Of a stretch of DNA of 28,434 bases, positions 1 to 6,734 are shown piece after piece (the first letter of the stretch is position 1; each line of letters opens with the position of its first letter). The stretch spans positions 1 through 28,434 of the forward strand of contig JBPCJQ010000103.1 of assembly GCA_051005135.1 (NCBI GenBank), in the 5' to 3' direction. Source of the DNA: DATAQC01 sp051005135 (GTDB taxonomy: Bacteria > Actinomycetota > Acidimicrobiia > Acidimicrobiales > AC-14). The notes below the pieces were generated by a model that saw nothing but the letters and a program-made list of their open reading frames with translations, was not told where the DNA came from and ran no database searches. The position numbers and the translations under genes are program-made.

Positions 1-73
1 CCGAGAAGTACGGCAGGTGGTACCCGGGGAGTCAGGTGGGGCAGAAAAGGCTCAGTCGCACTCGGTCAGCCAT
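1..73 (-). CDS. THI5/NMT1-like substrate-binding protein, 5' end only, in-frame TGA at codon 14
   Basis: Reading the minus strand from ATG at 73 gives MADRVRLSLFCPT, then TGA (32-34), then LPGYHLPYFS, and the window ends. The segment matches the start of the gene at 11352-12130, which reads RVRLGLYCPT, TGA, LPGYHLP. In that longer copy the rest of the protein is recognisable as a THI5/NMT1-type periplasmic binding protein, so this piece is called by similarity to it. The two copies differ at six synonymous third positions around the TGA but share the TGA itself. The gene is cut by the window edge, so nothing can be said about its integrity further on. It lies just downstream of the decayed vapBC-like pair (125-724), on the same strand. 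It could be a pseudogene with an inherited nonsense codon, or a gene in which this TGA is read through. Confidence 0.5.
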
Positions 74-124
74 GGACGCCGATGGTATCGACGGCATCCC
101 CCACCGCGTAAGTGCGCGGGACAG

Positions 125-441
125 CTACCTTCGGGACAGGGTCACTCCGGGCGAGACAGTCTCGAGCCCAGCATCTCGGGCGGCCGAAGCCAAGCGGTCG
201 TCGTCGACGATGCCGGCAAGGTCGGCCCCGAGCGTCGTCGAACACGTTGGCGGTGATGCTCACCAGATCGCTCTCCGCCAGTAGGCGGCCGGCCGAGGCC
301 TGCCGCCCGCCGAAGCACGGTGCGATGCAGATCCGAGAGGATCCAGCGCTTGTCTCGCAGTCATCTACGCAGGGCCGAGGTCTCCCGCTCCGGCCGGACC
401 AGATTGGCCAGGGCCGACGCGTCCAGGTACCAGGTGGCCAT
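125..441 (-). pseudogene. VapC-like PIN-domain toxin, decayed (one stop, two frameshifts)
   Basis: The gene starts with ATG at 441 and reads MATWYLDASALANLVRPE, the usual first strand and first acidic residue of a PIN-domain ribonuclease. An in-frame TGA follows at 361-363, after SALRR. The same frame resumes with LRDKRWILSDLHRTVLRR. A frameshift near 285-300 moves to LLAESDLVSITANVFDDAR. A second shift near 225-232 moves to ADLAGIVVDDRLASAARDAG and then LETVSPGV, ending at TAG 125-127; this part carries the late PIN acidic residues. Summed over frames, the piece is about 105 codons, shorter than the usual 125-140, so some internal sequence may also be lost. VapC toxins cut RNA (often tRNA) using a Mg-dependent acidic pocket. 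With three lesions no working toxin can be made. It directly follows the antitoxin gene on the same strand. Confidence 0.75.
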
Positions 442-724
442 TCAACGCTCGTCGGCACGCATTGACATCAGCGCACACGGATGGCCCCTCGTCGGGCGGG
501 AGGTCGCCATCGAGGTCGGCCAGCACCTCGGCGATCGAACGCCCGGGGCCGGGCGCGATCCGGCCGTTGACGAGTAATGCCTCATAGTCGCCAGCCTGGG
601 CGATGGGTGACAGCTTGGCGACCGGCCGCCCCCGGTCGGTGACGACGAAGACCTCACCATCCCGCACCCCGGCCAGCCAACGACTGGCATCCCGCCTCAG
701 CTCCCGAACCCCGATCGCCTCCAT
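365..724 (-). CDS. Phd/YefM-type antitoxin of the first vapBC-like pair, 3' end frameshifted
   Basis: From ATG at 724 the protein begins MEAIGVRELRRDASRWLAGV and continues with VFVVTDRGRPVAKLSP, the typical Phd/YefM fold: an N-terminal DNA-binding half with the conserved 'RGRPVAKL' stretch, then a flexible toxin-binding tail. The open frame runs to a stop at 365, overlapping the toxin start. In the neighbouring frame the sequence reads MSMRADER and stops at 442-444, exactly before the toxin ATG at 441. That is how such pairs normally join, so the native end was probably at 442 and a frameshift near 465-490 has replaced the tail. A -10-like TACTTT lies 7 nt before the ATG and there is no Shine-Dalgarno, which fits leaderless translation. 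The DNA-binding half could still be made although the toxin gene is dead. Confidence 0.7.
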   Translation of the reverse strand: MEAIGVRELRRDASRWLAGVRDGEVFVVTDRGRPVAKLSPIAQAGDYEALLVNGRIAPGPGRSIAEVLADLDGDLPPDEGPSVCADVNACRRALNGHLVPGRVGPGQSGPAGAGDLGPA

Positions 725-1057
725 GTGCGACAAAGTAGCACCCGGCAGGGATAGGGCCCCGCCCTCGGGAAGCGTGCCAGCTGCGATGTGCCTGGCGCCT
801 AAGAGCGGCTCGCTCACCGCCCTGGCAGTCACGATCTCGTCATCTCGCTCATCCCAAGATGGTGGACCGAAGACTTCTTAGGTATGGGTCCACATCGAGC
901 CTGTCTGTCCGAGATTGGAGATCCGCTTGAAACCATCGGCAAAAGCAGTCGGCTTGGCATTCACGCTCACCCTGGCGGTAAGTCCCACGTCGATCAGGTC
1001 CGCGGGGGCAGCCGGCGTGCGAAGCGTTCCTGCGAGCACATCCTCCAGAGCGGGGTA
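725..1057. other. intergenic stretch, no supported gene
   Basis: This is about 330 nt between the divergent antitoxin (724) and the first binding-protein gene (1058). I see a 7-bp inverted repeat, GTGGACC at 862-868 and GGTCCAC at 887-893, with an 18-nt centre and no T-run, so it is not a convincing terminator. A minus-strand open frame crosses 878-1057 but continues antisense into the binding-protein gene, and I do not support it as a gene. Any promoter for the 1058 gene must lie here, but I cannot pick out convincing -35/-10 boxes. Confidence 0.4.
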
Positions 1058-2627
1058 ATGCGCCTGATGAGACTGCGACTGACCGTTGCCTTGGTCCTCC
1101 TCACCGCTGCCTGCGGGGGGGGGCAGCAGCAGTAAGAGTGGCAGCCAGAACGAGTTGCCGCAGAACCGGCAGACGCTCACAGCGGCGACGCCCGGTGACG
1201 TGTTCATCACGCGGAACAAGGCGTTCCTCGGTATGTGGCCCGACAACGCCAACATCTGCGAAACCCTTGTCGGCCTCAACGAGCAGCTCCAACCGACGCC
1301 GGTGTTGGCAACCAAGTGGACCCTCGTCGGAGCCAACACCTTCCGTTTCGATCTGCGCCGAGGGGTGAAGTTCCAGGACGGGACCCCGTTGACCGCCGAG
1401 GCGATTCGCTACTCGATGAACCGCGTAGTTACCCTCAAGCAGACCCTCAATACCTTCCTCGGCCCTGACTCCACCAAGGTGGTCGACGACTTCACCGTCG
1501 ACATCACGCCGACCCGAACGAACCTGCGCCTGCCGGAGCAGATCGCCCACCCGTTCTTCAGCATCATCGCTCCGGGCACCGATCCTGCCGACCGTCCTGT
1601 GTGCACAGGCCCGTTCACATACTCCAGCTACACCCCCAACGACCGCCTGGTGGTAGATCGCAACGATGGGTACTGGGGCCCCAAAGCCAAGCTGCGTCAG
1701 ATGACGCTCCGTTTCATCCCCGACCAGAACACCCGCCTGCTGGCCCTCGAGTCGGGGGCGATCGACCTGGAGTGGTTCCTGGCACCTCAGACCGCCGCAG
1801 ATGTCAAGAAGCGGCCCGGCATCCGTGTAGCGCCGGCTCCGCCGGGGGCGGTGGTGGTCGTCTCCATGAATATCCACGGCACCGCCCCCAACGACGTGCT
1901 CCAAGACCCCGACGTCCGCCGAGCGCTGGCCATGAGCTTCGACGCCAAGGCGTTGGCCACCCAACAATGGCAGGGCACTGCCGAGGCGGTGGCCACGGTG
2001 AGCCCGCCATCGGTGCTCGGGCGCTTCGCATTCCAGGTCAAGCCCATCCCGACCGACGTGGCCAAGGCTGGCCAGCTCCTCGACGCCAGAGGATGGAAGG
2101 TCGGCTCCGACGGCATCCGGCAGAAGGACGGACGGAAGCTCTCGCTGTCGACCGTCGCTCAGTTCGACTTCGAGCAGGAGAGTCTGCAGTTTCTCCAGGC
2201 TCAAGCACGCAGGGCGGGTATCGATCTGAGCATCCAGATCGCACCCGACGGCGGCGCCTACTCCCAGCGCATCAACTCGGGTGGGTGGGATGTAGACGTC
2301 AACTACTGGAACCAGAACGACGCCAACCCGGCGCGCATACCCAGCCTCCTCTGGTACGGAAAGACCACCCAGCCCCGCATCAAGTACACGGCGGCAGGCG
2401 ACAAGTTCGACACGCTAGTGGATCAGGCCGCCGCTGCCCCCGACGCGGCAACCGCCGCCGCCAGATCGGCGGAAGCCCAGCAGGTGCTGATCGACGACCA
2501 GGTCGACGCTATTCCCCTCACCAACTTCCCCCAGATCTATGCACTCAAGACGACAGTCGCCGGCTTCTCGCCCCATCCCTCGGTCAACAGCCAGCCGTGG
2601 ACCTCCGTCTACCGGACAGGGGGGTGA
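1058..2627 (+). CDS. dipeptide/oligopeptide-binding lipoprotein (SBP_bac_5), out of frame at a G9 tract in the lipobox
   Basis: This is the extracytoplasmic binding protein of a peptide/nickel-class ABC importer. From ATG 1058 the first frame gives MRLMRLRLTVALVLLTAACG, a lipoprotein signal peptide with lipobox LTAAC. It then reads GGG, QQQ and a TAA at 1133-1135. The rest of the protein (about 500 residues to TGA 2625-2627) is in another frame and starts SSSKSGSQNELPQ. The switch point is a run of nine G (1115-1123): with eight G the signal peptide joins smoothly to the mature domain. Family features are FRFDLRRGVKFQDGTPLTAE, GPDSTKVVDDFTVDITP, TGPFTY and DVRRALAMSFDAKAL. A TTG at 1086 could start the long frame, but without any signal peptide. 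It is therefore off, phase-variable, or an assembly error. The other three paralogues in the window share the GPDS...DITP motif. Confidence 0.85.
1115..1123 (+). repeat. G9 homopolymer tract at the lipobox codons
   Basis: Nine consecutive G follow the lipobox cysteine codon TGC of the binding lipoprotein. Nine G lead to a stop 12 nt further on; eight G connect the signal peptide to the 500-residue mature protein. Homopolymers of this length slip during replication and are a classic phase-variation substrate, but they are also where sequencing miscounts. Confidence 0.8.
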
Positions 2628-2641
2628 CAGCCGGATCGCCG

Positions 2642-3088
2642 TCACCGCAGTCTCAGGCCCTCGGCTTGAGCCGCGGCGCACTGGGCCTCGTCTCTCGGCT
2701 GACAAAGGCCAGCCCGATCCCACCTGCCAGCCCCAGGGCGTCGAACGAGGGCGACCGCGAGGTGGATGGCGTCGAGCGAGCGGAGAGGATGGACGGCGAG
2801 CACTCGTTGCGATTCAGGGAATACTCGGCGGCCCTCGAGCTCGATGAGCGCGATCGGGCCCTCTGGTCGGCAGTCAGCGTCGAATCGGGCGACGACATTC
2901 TGCGGGCGCCGGAGGCGCCCGGCACGTGCTGCCGCGTAGGTGGCGCTGGTCAGCTCGAGTCGGGCCAGATCCGAGGTGACTACAGGGTCAGTCCCCTCCC
3001 GCAGCATGGCTCGAAGCGGGCCGTGATCGGGTTCGTCGGAGAAGTAGGCGCGGACCAGAGCGCTCGTGTCGGCGTAGAGAAGTGTCAA
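2642..3088 (-). CDS. VapC-like PIN-domain protein with an internal misframed segment
   Basis: This PIN-domain ribonuclease-type toxin starts at TTG 3088, with TLLYADTSALVRAYFSDE (first Asp of the active site), then DLARLELTSATYAAAR and RSLDAIHLAVAL (third acidic position). The TTG overlaps the antitoxin stop as TTGA. After 'LAVAL' the open frame reads VRRPGAGRWDRAGLCQPRDE, unlike any PIN core. The next frame over the same DNA reads DALGLAGGIGLAFVSR, the expected helix and final strand. After that the original frame resumes with DEAQCAAAQAEGLRLR. Two indels that add up to three bases (one near 2727, one near 2693) thus cancel out. The ORF stays open at 148 residues but about 16 core residues are scrambled, so activity is doubtful. 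It converges on the preceding binding-protein gene. Confidence 0.75.
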   Translation of the reverse strand: MTLLYADTSALVRAYFSDEPDHGPLRAMLREGTDPVVTSDLARLELTSATYAAARAGRLRRPQNVVARFDADCRPEGPIALIELEGRRVFPESQRVLAVHPLRSLDAIHLAVALVRRPGAGRWDRAGLCQPRDEAQCAAAQAEGLRLR

Positions 3089-3380
3089 CGCATCCCGCGC
3101 TCGGCGGTGAGGGCATCGCTGGCGGCCGTGCCCGTACCGCGAGTCAGCCGCTCGACAGCAGCGACGCTGGGGGCCCTCTCGGGGCGGGGAGGCACGACCC
3201 GTCGGCCTTGGGCAGCCAAGCGAGCTCAGATCTCCGCCCGCTCGTCCTTGCCACCAACCGCCACCTCCAGGGCCTCCACCACGACGCCGTTCATCGAGCG
3301 TCCGTCGGCGGCGGCCCTCGCCTTGAGCCGTGCGTGGAGGGCATCGTCGATGCGGCTGATCAGCTGACGAAATGGCTCAT
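3085..3380 (-). pseudogene. FitA/VapB-like ribbon-helix-helix antitoxin, broken
   Basis: The central part reads LISRIDDALHARLKARAAAD, then GRSMNGVVVEALE, a FitA-type ribbon-helix-helix DNA-binding domain. After DERAEI there is an in-frame TGA (3226-3228); the same frame then continues sensibly as ARLAAQGRRVVPPRPERAPS and ends with ERGMR and TGA 3085-3087, which overlaps the toxin TTG. The stop probably came from CGA (Arg). At the 5' end an ATG at 3380 (MSH) is two bases out of frame with RQLISRIDD, so a small insertion near 3370 may have separated the start codon from the gene. A truncated product of about 45 residues could start at an alternative codon. The broken antitoxin sits beside a scrambled toxin, so the whole pair appears defunct. 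Confidence 0.65.
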
Positions 3381-3429
3381 GGTAACACCCGAAGACAGCT
3401 GATCGCTCTACCCAGCAGAAGGAGAGCAC

Positions 3430-4989
3430 GTGAGACCCAAGCCCAACCGCTTCCTCGTAGCCCTGGTGGCAGCCATTTTCGTGGCCGGCTGCGCCAGCGA
3501 TGGCAACAAGTCGAAGGTCACCCCCGCCCGCCAGGACCTGGTCATCGGGGCGTCGGCCGACACCTTCAACACCACCGGCGACAAGGCCAACCTGGGGATG
3601 TTCCCGTTCAATGCCAACATTTTCGAAGGGCTGGTGCGGGCCACGCCTACCTATCAGGTGGAGCCGGCGCTAGCAGAACGGTGGGCGTACCGAGGCAACA
3701 ACACCTGGCGCTTCTTCCTGCGCAAGGGGGTCACCTTCCACAACGGTGCAGCGTTCAACGCCGCAGCGGTGAAGTTCAGCCTCGATCGCCTGACCCGCTC
3801 AGGGGTCGGCACGATCAAGCTCGGCCCTGACTCCACCAAGGTGATCGACGACTTCACCGTCGACATCACTCCCGCGGTGCCCGACCTGCGCCTGGTCGAC
3901 CAGCTCACCCATCCCAGCGTGGCGCCCATGATCGCCCCCGGCACCGAACCGGGGACGAACCCGGTGGGCACCGGCCCCTTCAAGTTCGTCAGCTACACCA
4001 AGGGTGACCGCCTGGTGGTGGAGCGCTACGACGGGTACTGGGGCGCGGCGGCCAAGCTGAAGACGCTCACGTTCCGCTTCATCCCAGATGACAACACCCG
4101 CTGGCTGGCGTTCAAGACCGGCTCGGTCGACCTCATCTACGACCTGCCGCGCCAACTGCTGGGCGAGGCCCGCAAGACCCCGGGGGTTGAGGCGGTACTC
4201 GGTCCCCCCGGCGCGGCCGAGATCATGGACCTAAACCGCTCGGGGGCGCCGCCCTACGACCTGCTCGGCGACCTGGCGCTGCGCAAGGCAGTGGCCATGG
4301 CCATCGACCGAAAGACCTTGGTCGACCGGGTCTTCCTTGGCAGCGCCGAGGTGTCCAACACCATCACCCCTGCCGCCCTACTCGGGCCCTCGGCCAGCCT
4401 GGTCACCGGCGTCGCTCACGACACGAAGGCGGCCGAAGCGATGCTCGACTCCGCCGGCTGGAAGGTGGGGCCCGACGGGGTGCGGGTGAAGGACGGTCAC
4501 CGCCTGTCGCTCACCATCATCAACGGCTATCCGCCCATCGACTTGCGCAAGCCCATGCCAGAGCTGGTGCAGGCGGAGCTGAAGGACGTGGGTATCGACT
4601 CCAAGATCGTGGAGACACCCGAGTTGGCCACCTACAGCGCGCGGTTGGACAAGGGCGAGGGGGACATCTTCATGGAGCGGGTGGCCCAGAACGACACCTC
4701 CCCCACCCAGTTCGCCGCCGGCTTCTACTACTCCAAGGCCTCTCCCCCGTACTCCAAATGGTTCTCGGCGGGGCCCGGGTTCGACTCGCTGCTGGAGGGC
4801 GCTCTTGCCACACCCGACCGGGCCGAGGCCGACAAGCTGACCGCCGAGGCTCTGCGCGAGGCCGTGGACCGGCAGGTGGTGGTGATCCCGGTGGCCGCCG
4901 TCAACTGGCTGTGGGCGATGAAGCCCGGCATCCAGGGTTTCGTGGGAGCAGCCCGTCACGTCCGGTGGGCGCCGGTCTCCTGGAAGTGA
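3430..4989 (+). CDS. dipeptide/oligopeptide-binding lipoprotein (SBP_bac_5), intact
   Basis: This is a 519-residue binding protein for a peptide/nickel-class ABC importer, anchored outside the membrane. The start is GTG at 3430, preceded by an AGGAG Shine-Dalgarno about 6 nt upstream. The signal peptide RPKPNRFLVALVAAIFVAGC ends in lipobox VAGC with Cys at residue 21. The mature part has the family landmarks: TWRFFLRKGVTFHNGAAFNA, then GPDSTKVIDDFTVDITP, the hinge-proximal GTGPFKFVSYTKGDRLVVER, and LRKAVAMAIDRKTLVDRVF in the second half. It is the second of two binding-protein genes on this strand and has no permease genes on its own strand; the convergent permease/ATPase set (5694-9621) is the only visible partner. 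The 3' end (HVRWAPVSWK) is partly duplicated at 5695. The ligand is not predictable from sequence. Confidence 0.9.
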   Translation: MRPKPNRFLVALVAAIFVAGCASDGNKSKVTPARQDLVIGASADTFNTTGDKANLGMFPFNANIFEGLVRATPTYQVEPALAERWAYRGNNTWRFFLRKGVTFHNGAAFNAAAVKFSLDRLTRSGVGTIKLGPDSTKVIDDFTVDITPAVPDLRLVDQLTHPSVAPMIAPGTEPGTNPVGTGPFKFVSYTKGDRLVVERYDGYWGAAAKLKTLTFRFIPDDNTRWLAFKTGSVDLIYDLPRQLLGEARKTPGVEAVLGPPGAAEIMDLNRSGAPPYDLLGDLALRKAVAMAIDRKTLVDRVFLGSAEVSNTITPAALLGPSASLVTGVAHDTKAAEAMLDSAGWKVGPDGVRVKDGHRLSLTIINGYPPIDLRKPMPELVQAELKDVGIDSKIVETPELATYSARLDKGEGDIFMERVAQNDTSPTQFAAGFYYSKASPPYSKWFSAGPGFDSLLEGALATPDRAEADKLTAEALREAVDRQVVVIPVAAVNWLWAMKPGIQGFVGAARHVRWAPVSWK

Positions 4990-5007
4990 GGGTTCACCGG
5001 CTCGAGG
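4957..5007 (+). repeat. imperfect 51-bp direct repeat, copy A (3' end of binding-protein gene)
   Basis: About 43 of 51 bases match 5695-5745. Copy A encodes the last ten residues (HVRWAPVSWK) and the stop of the binding protein at 3430-4989, plus 18 nt beyond. It flanks a roughly 690-bp stretch with two small unknown genes. Confidence 0.75.
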
Positions 5008-5028
5008 AGCCCGGCTTACGAAGAACGT

Positions 5029-5382
5029 TCAGGTCGTAGAGAGCTCGTCGTCAGCGAGTCCAACGATACCCGTCGACGTGAGCAGCCCATAGCCGTCGAA
5101 CACCTCGTCGAACTCACCGCGCGTGTTGAGCTATCGCCGCCAGAGCGGCCGAAGCACCGGGAGCGATCCCGCAGTCTCGACAGCCGCAGCGAGCTCGCCG
5201 GGGCGGGGCGCGTCCAAGGTCACGGCGACCACGTCCGGGGCCTCAACGGCGATGAGGAGCTCGTCGATGGTTGCCACCTCGACCAGCTGGACGTCACTCC
5301 CGAGAATCCGCTCGAGCTCGGCAATACGGCTTCGACGTCGATGCCCTAGGGGAAGTGACCCAAGACGCACAGCGATCGCCAT
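5029..5382 (-). pseudogene. unknown 117-codon gene with in-frame TAG
   Basis: From ATG at 5382 the frame gives MAIAVRLGSLPLGHRRRSRI, then AELERILGSDVQLVEVATID and ELLIAVEAPDVVAVTLDAPR, reaching LPVLRPLWRR and a TAG at 5131-5133. The same frame continues with LNTRGEFDEVFDGYGLLTST and GIVGLADDELSTT to TGA 5029-5031. The residues after the TAG look like ordinary protein, so the gene was probably 117 residues long and the TAG is a nonsense mutation (from TGG or CAG, for example). The alternative is a genuine 83-residue protein. I do not recognise the family. The alternating hydrophobic strands resemble a small Rossmann-like or receiver-like half domain, but no motif is visible. It is divergent from the small gene at 5447, with 64 nt between the starts. 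Confidence 0.5.
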
Positions 5383-5434
5383 GACAGGTCATTCTGCCCA
5401 TTCGCGATCCTTCGGGATGATCACTCACCCGCGG

Positions 5435-5440
5435 TAGCCT
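5435..5440 (+). promoter_or_regulatory. possible -10 box for the small gene at 5447
   Basis: TAGCCT lies 6 nt before the ATG and no Shine-Dalgarno is present. The same spacing occurs at several other genes of the window, suggesting a leaderless transcript. No clear -35 is seen. Confidence 0.35.
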
Positions 5441-5446
5441 TGAGCA

Positions 5447-5674
5447 ATGTCTGCAGCGCCGCAGAGCCGACCCGGACGGTACGCCGAGCTGGACGCTGGC
5501 CAGCTGGCAGACACTGTCGAGCGTTTCTATGAGCGAGACGATCTGCCGGACTGGGAGCTGGTTTTCGAGCTCAGCCGACGCATGCTCGCCGCTGAGACCA
5601 CTGTCACCCGGCACGGATCCGTCGGAGCCCAACGGGCTAAGGCCATGGCCCTCGCCGCTGCCGTGATCCGGTGA
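5447..5674 (+). CDS. small hypothetical protein
   Basis: This is a 75-residue open frame from ATG 5447: MSAAPQSRPGRYAELDAGQL, then ADTVERFYERDDLPDWELVF and ELSRRMLAAETTVTRHGSVG. It is predicted mostly helical and soluble, with no signal peptide or membrane segment. The family is not recognised. It lies inside the stretch bounded by the 51-bp direct repeats and is divergent from the broken gene at 5029-5382. The two could be a regulatory or toxin-antitoxin-like pair, but nothing in the sequence proves it. Its 3' end is 19 nt from the convergent transporter ATPase gene. Confidence 0.5.
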   Translation: MSAAPQSRPGRYAELDAGQLADTVERFYERDDLPDWELVFELSRRMLAAETTVTRHGSVGAQRAKAMALAAAVIR

Positions 5675-5693
5675 CGGCCGTGAACACTGTTCT

Positions 5694-6734
5694 TCACGTG
5701 CGCTGGGCCCCGGTGTCCTGGAAGTGAAGGTCCACCGGCTCAGGGAAGTGGCAACTGGCGAAGTGGCCGTCGCCCAGGTCGACGAGCTTGGGCACGTCAA
5801 CGAGACAGCGATCCTTGGCTTTCCAACAACGGGTGTGGAACGGACAGCCGGGAGGTGGTCGCAGCGGGCTGGGCACCTCGCCGGTGAGCACTATGCGTCG
5901 CCGGCGAGCTTCGACCGCGGGATCGGGGATGGGGACGGCGGAGATGAGCGCCTGGGTGTAGGGATGCAGGGGGCGCCGGAACAGCTCCTCGCGAGAAGCC
6001 TGCTCGACGATCCTGCCCAGGTACATCACCGCCACGCGGTCGCAGACCTCTCGCACCACTGACAGGTCGTGGGAGATGAAAAGGTAGGTGAGCCCGAACT
6101 CGGCCTGTACGTCGGCCAGAAGGTTGAGCACCTGCGCCCTCATGGACACGTCGAGAGCGGACACGGGTTCGTCGCAGACGATCAGCTTGGGCCCCGCGGC
6201 CAGCGCCCTTGCCACTCCGATGCGCTGACGCTGACCCCCCGAGAACTGGTGCGGAAAACGATCGACATACCCAGGATCGAGGCCCACCCTGTCCAGCAGA
6301 TCGGCCACCCGCCGGGCGCCACCCTCGCGCCAAGCCCCCTGCTTCCCGCCCAGAGGGCCACTCAGGCCCTGGGCGATGAGGGGCTCGCTCACGATCTGGC
6401 GGACGCTCATGCGCGGGTTGAGGCTGTCGAAGGGATCCTGGAACACCATCTGCATGTCCCGGCGTAGCCGTCGCAGGTGCTCACCGCGGGCAGCCGTGAT
6501 GTCCTCGCCAGCCAACTCGATCGATCCCGAGTCCGGCCGCAACAGCCGCAGGACCAGACGGGCCAAGGTGGTCTTGCCACAGCCCGACTCGCCCACCAAC
6601 CCGAGAGTCTGACCCGCGTCGATCTCGAAGCTCACCCCGTCGACGGCGTGGACCTCGCCAGCGTGGGTACGCAGCAAACCTCGTCCGACGGGGAAGCGCT
6701 TCACCACCTCTGACACCCTCAGGAGCGGGGCCAC
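5694..6734 (-). CDS. dppF: peptide ABC transporter ATP-binding protein (DppF/OppF family)
   Basis: This is one of the two cytoplasmic ATPases that power a peptide importer. I chose GTG 6734, 346 residues from VAPLLRVSEVVKRFPVG, because the family N-terminus begins there; it overlaps the upstream ATPase gene by 16 nt. Walker A GESGCGKT is at residues 48-55, the Q-loop FQDPFDSLNP near 98-107, signature FSGGQRQR near 164-171, Walker B LIVCDEP near 184-190, and the H-loop ISHD follows. The C-terminal oligopeptide-transporter extension is present (HPYTQALISAVPIPDP, then Cys at GCPFHTRCWKAKDRC and a final CHF), a four-Cys pattern known in OppD/DppF relatives. The last codons (FPEPVDLHFQDTGAQRT) are encoded antisense to copy B of the 51-bp repeat, that is, to a fragment of a binding-protein 3' end. 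It is the last gene of the operon. Confidence 0.9.
   Translation of the reverse strand: MAPLLRVSEVVKRFPVGRGLLRTHAGEVHAVDGVSFEIDAGQTLGLVGESGCGKTTLARLVLRLLRPDSGSIELAGEDITAARGEHLRRLRRDMQMVFQDPFDSLNPRMSVRQIVSEPLIAQGLSGPLGGKQGAWREGGARRVADLLDRVGLDPGYVDRFPHQFSGGQRQRIGVARALAAGPKLIVCDEPVSALDVSMRAQVLNLLADVQAEFGLTYLFISHDLSVVREVCDRVAVMYLGRIVEQASREELFRRPLHPYTQALISAVPIPDPAVEARRRRIVLTGEVPSPLRPPPGCPFHTRCWKAKDRCLVDVPKLVDLGDGHFASCHFPEPVDLHFQDTGAQRT
5695..5745 (+). repeat. imperfect 51-bp direct repeat, copy B (orphan binding-protein tail)
   Basis: On the plus strand this reads HVRWAPVSWK and a stop, the same ten residues that end the binding protein at 4989, but no binding-protein gene precedes it. The same DNA encodes the C-terminus of the ATPase on the minus strand. 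Confidence 0.75.

Noticed and set aside
878..1339. Minus-strand ORF with a plausible-looking C-terminal half (DLIDVGLTARVSVNAKPTAF)
   Set aside because: Most of it is antisense to the binding-protein gene, it has no recognisable domain and no start signal; at best a gene remnant.
1101..3367. Very long alternative-frame ORFs (1101-2204 minus, 1601-3367 plus) over the binding-protein gene
   Set aside because: Their products are Arg/Pro/Gly-rich strings typical of GC-rich shadow frames, while the overlapped frame encodes a clear SBP_bac_5 protein.
4990..5015. Hairpin GGCTC-GAG-GAGCC after the binding-protein stop as a terminator
   Set aside because: The stem is only five bases and no T-run follows; it is not a convincing intrinsic terminator.
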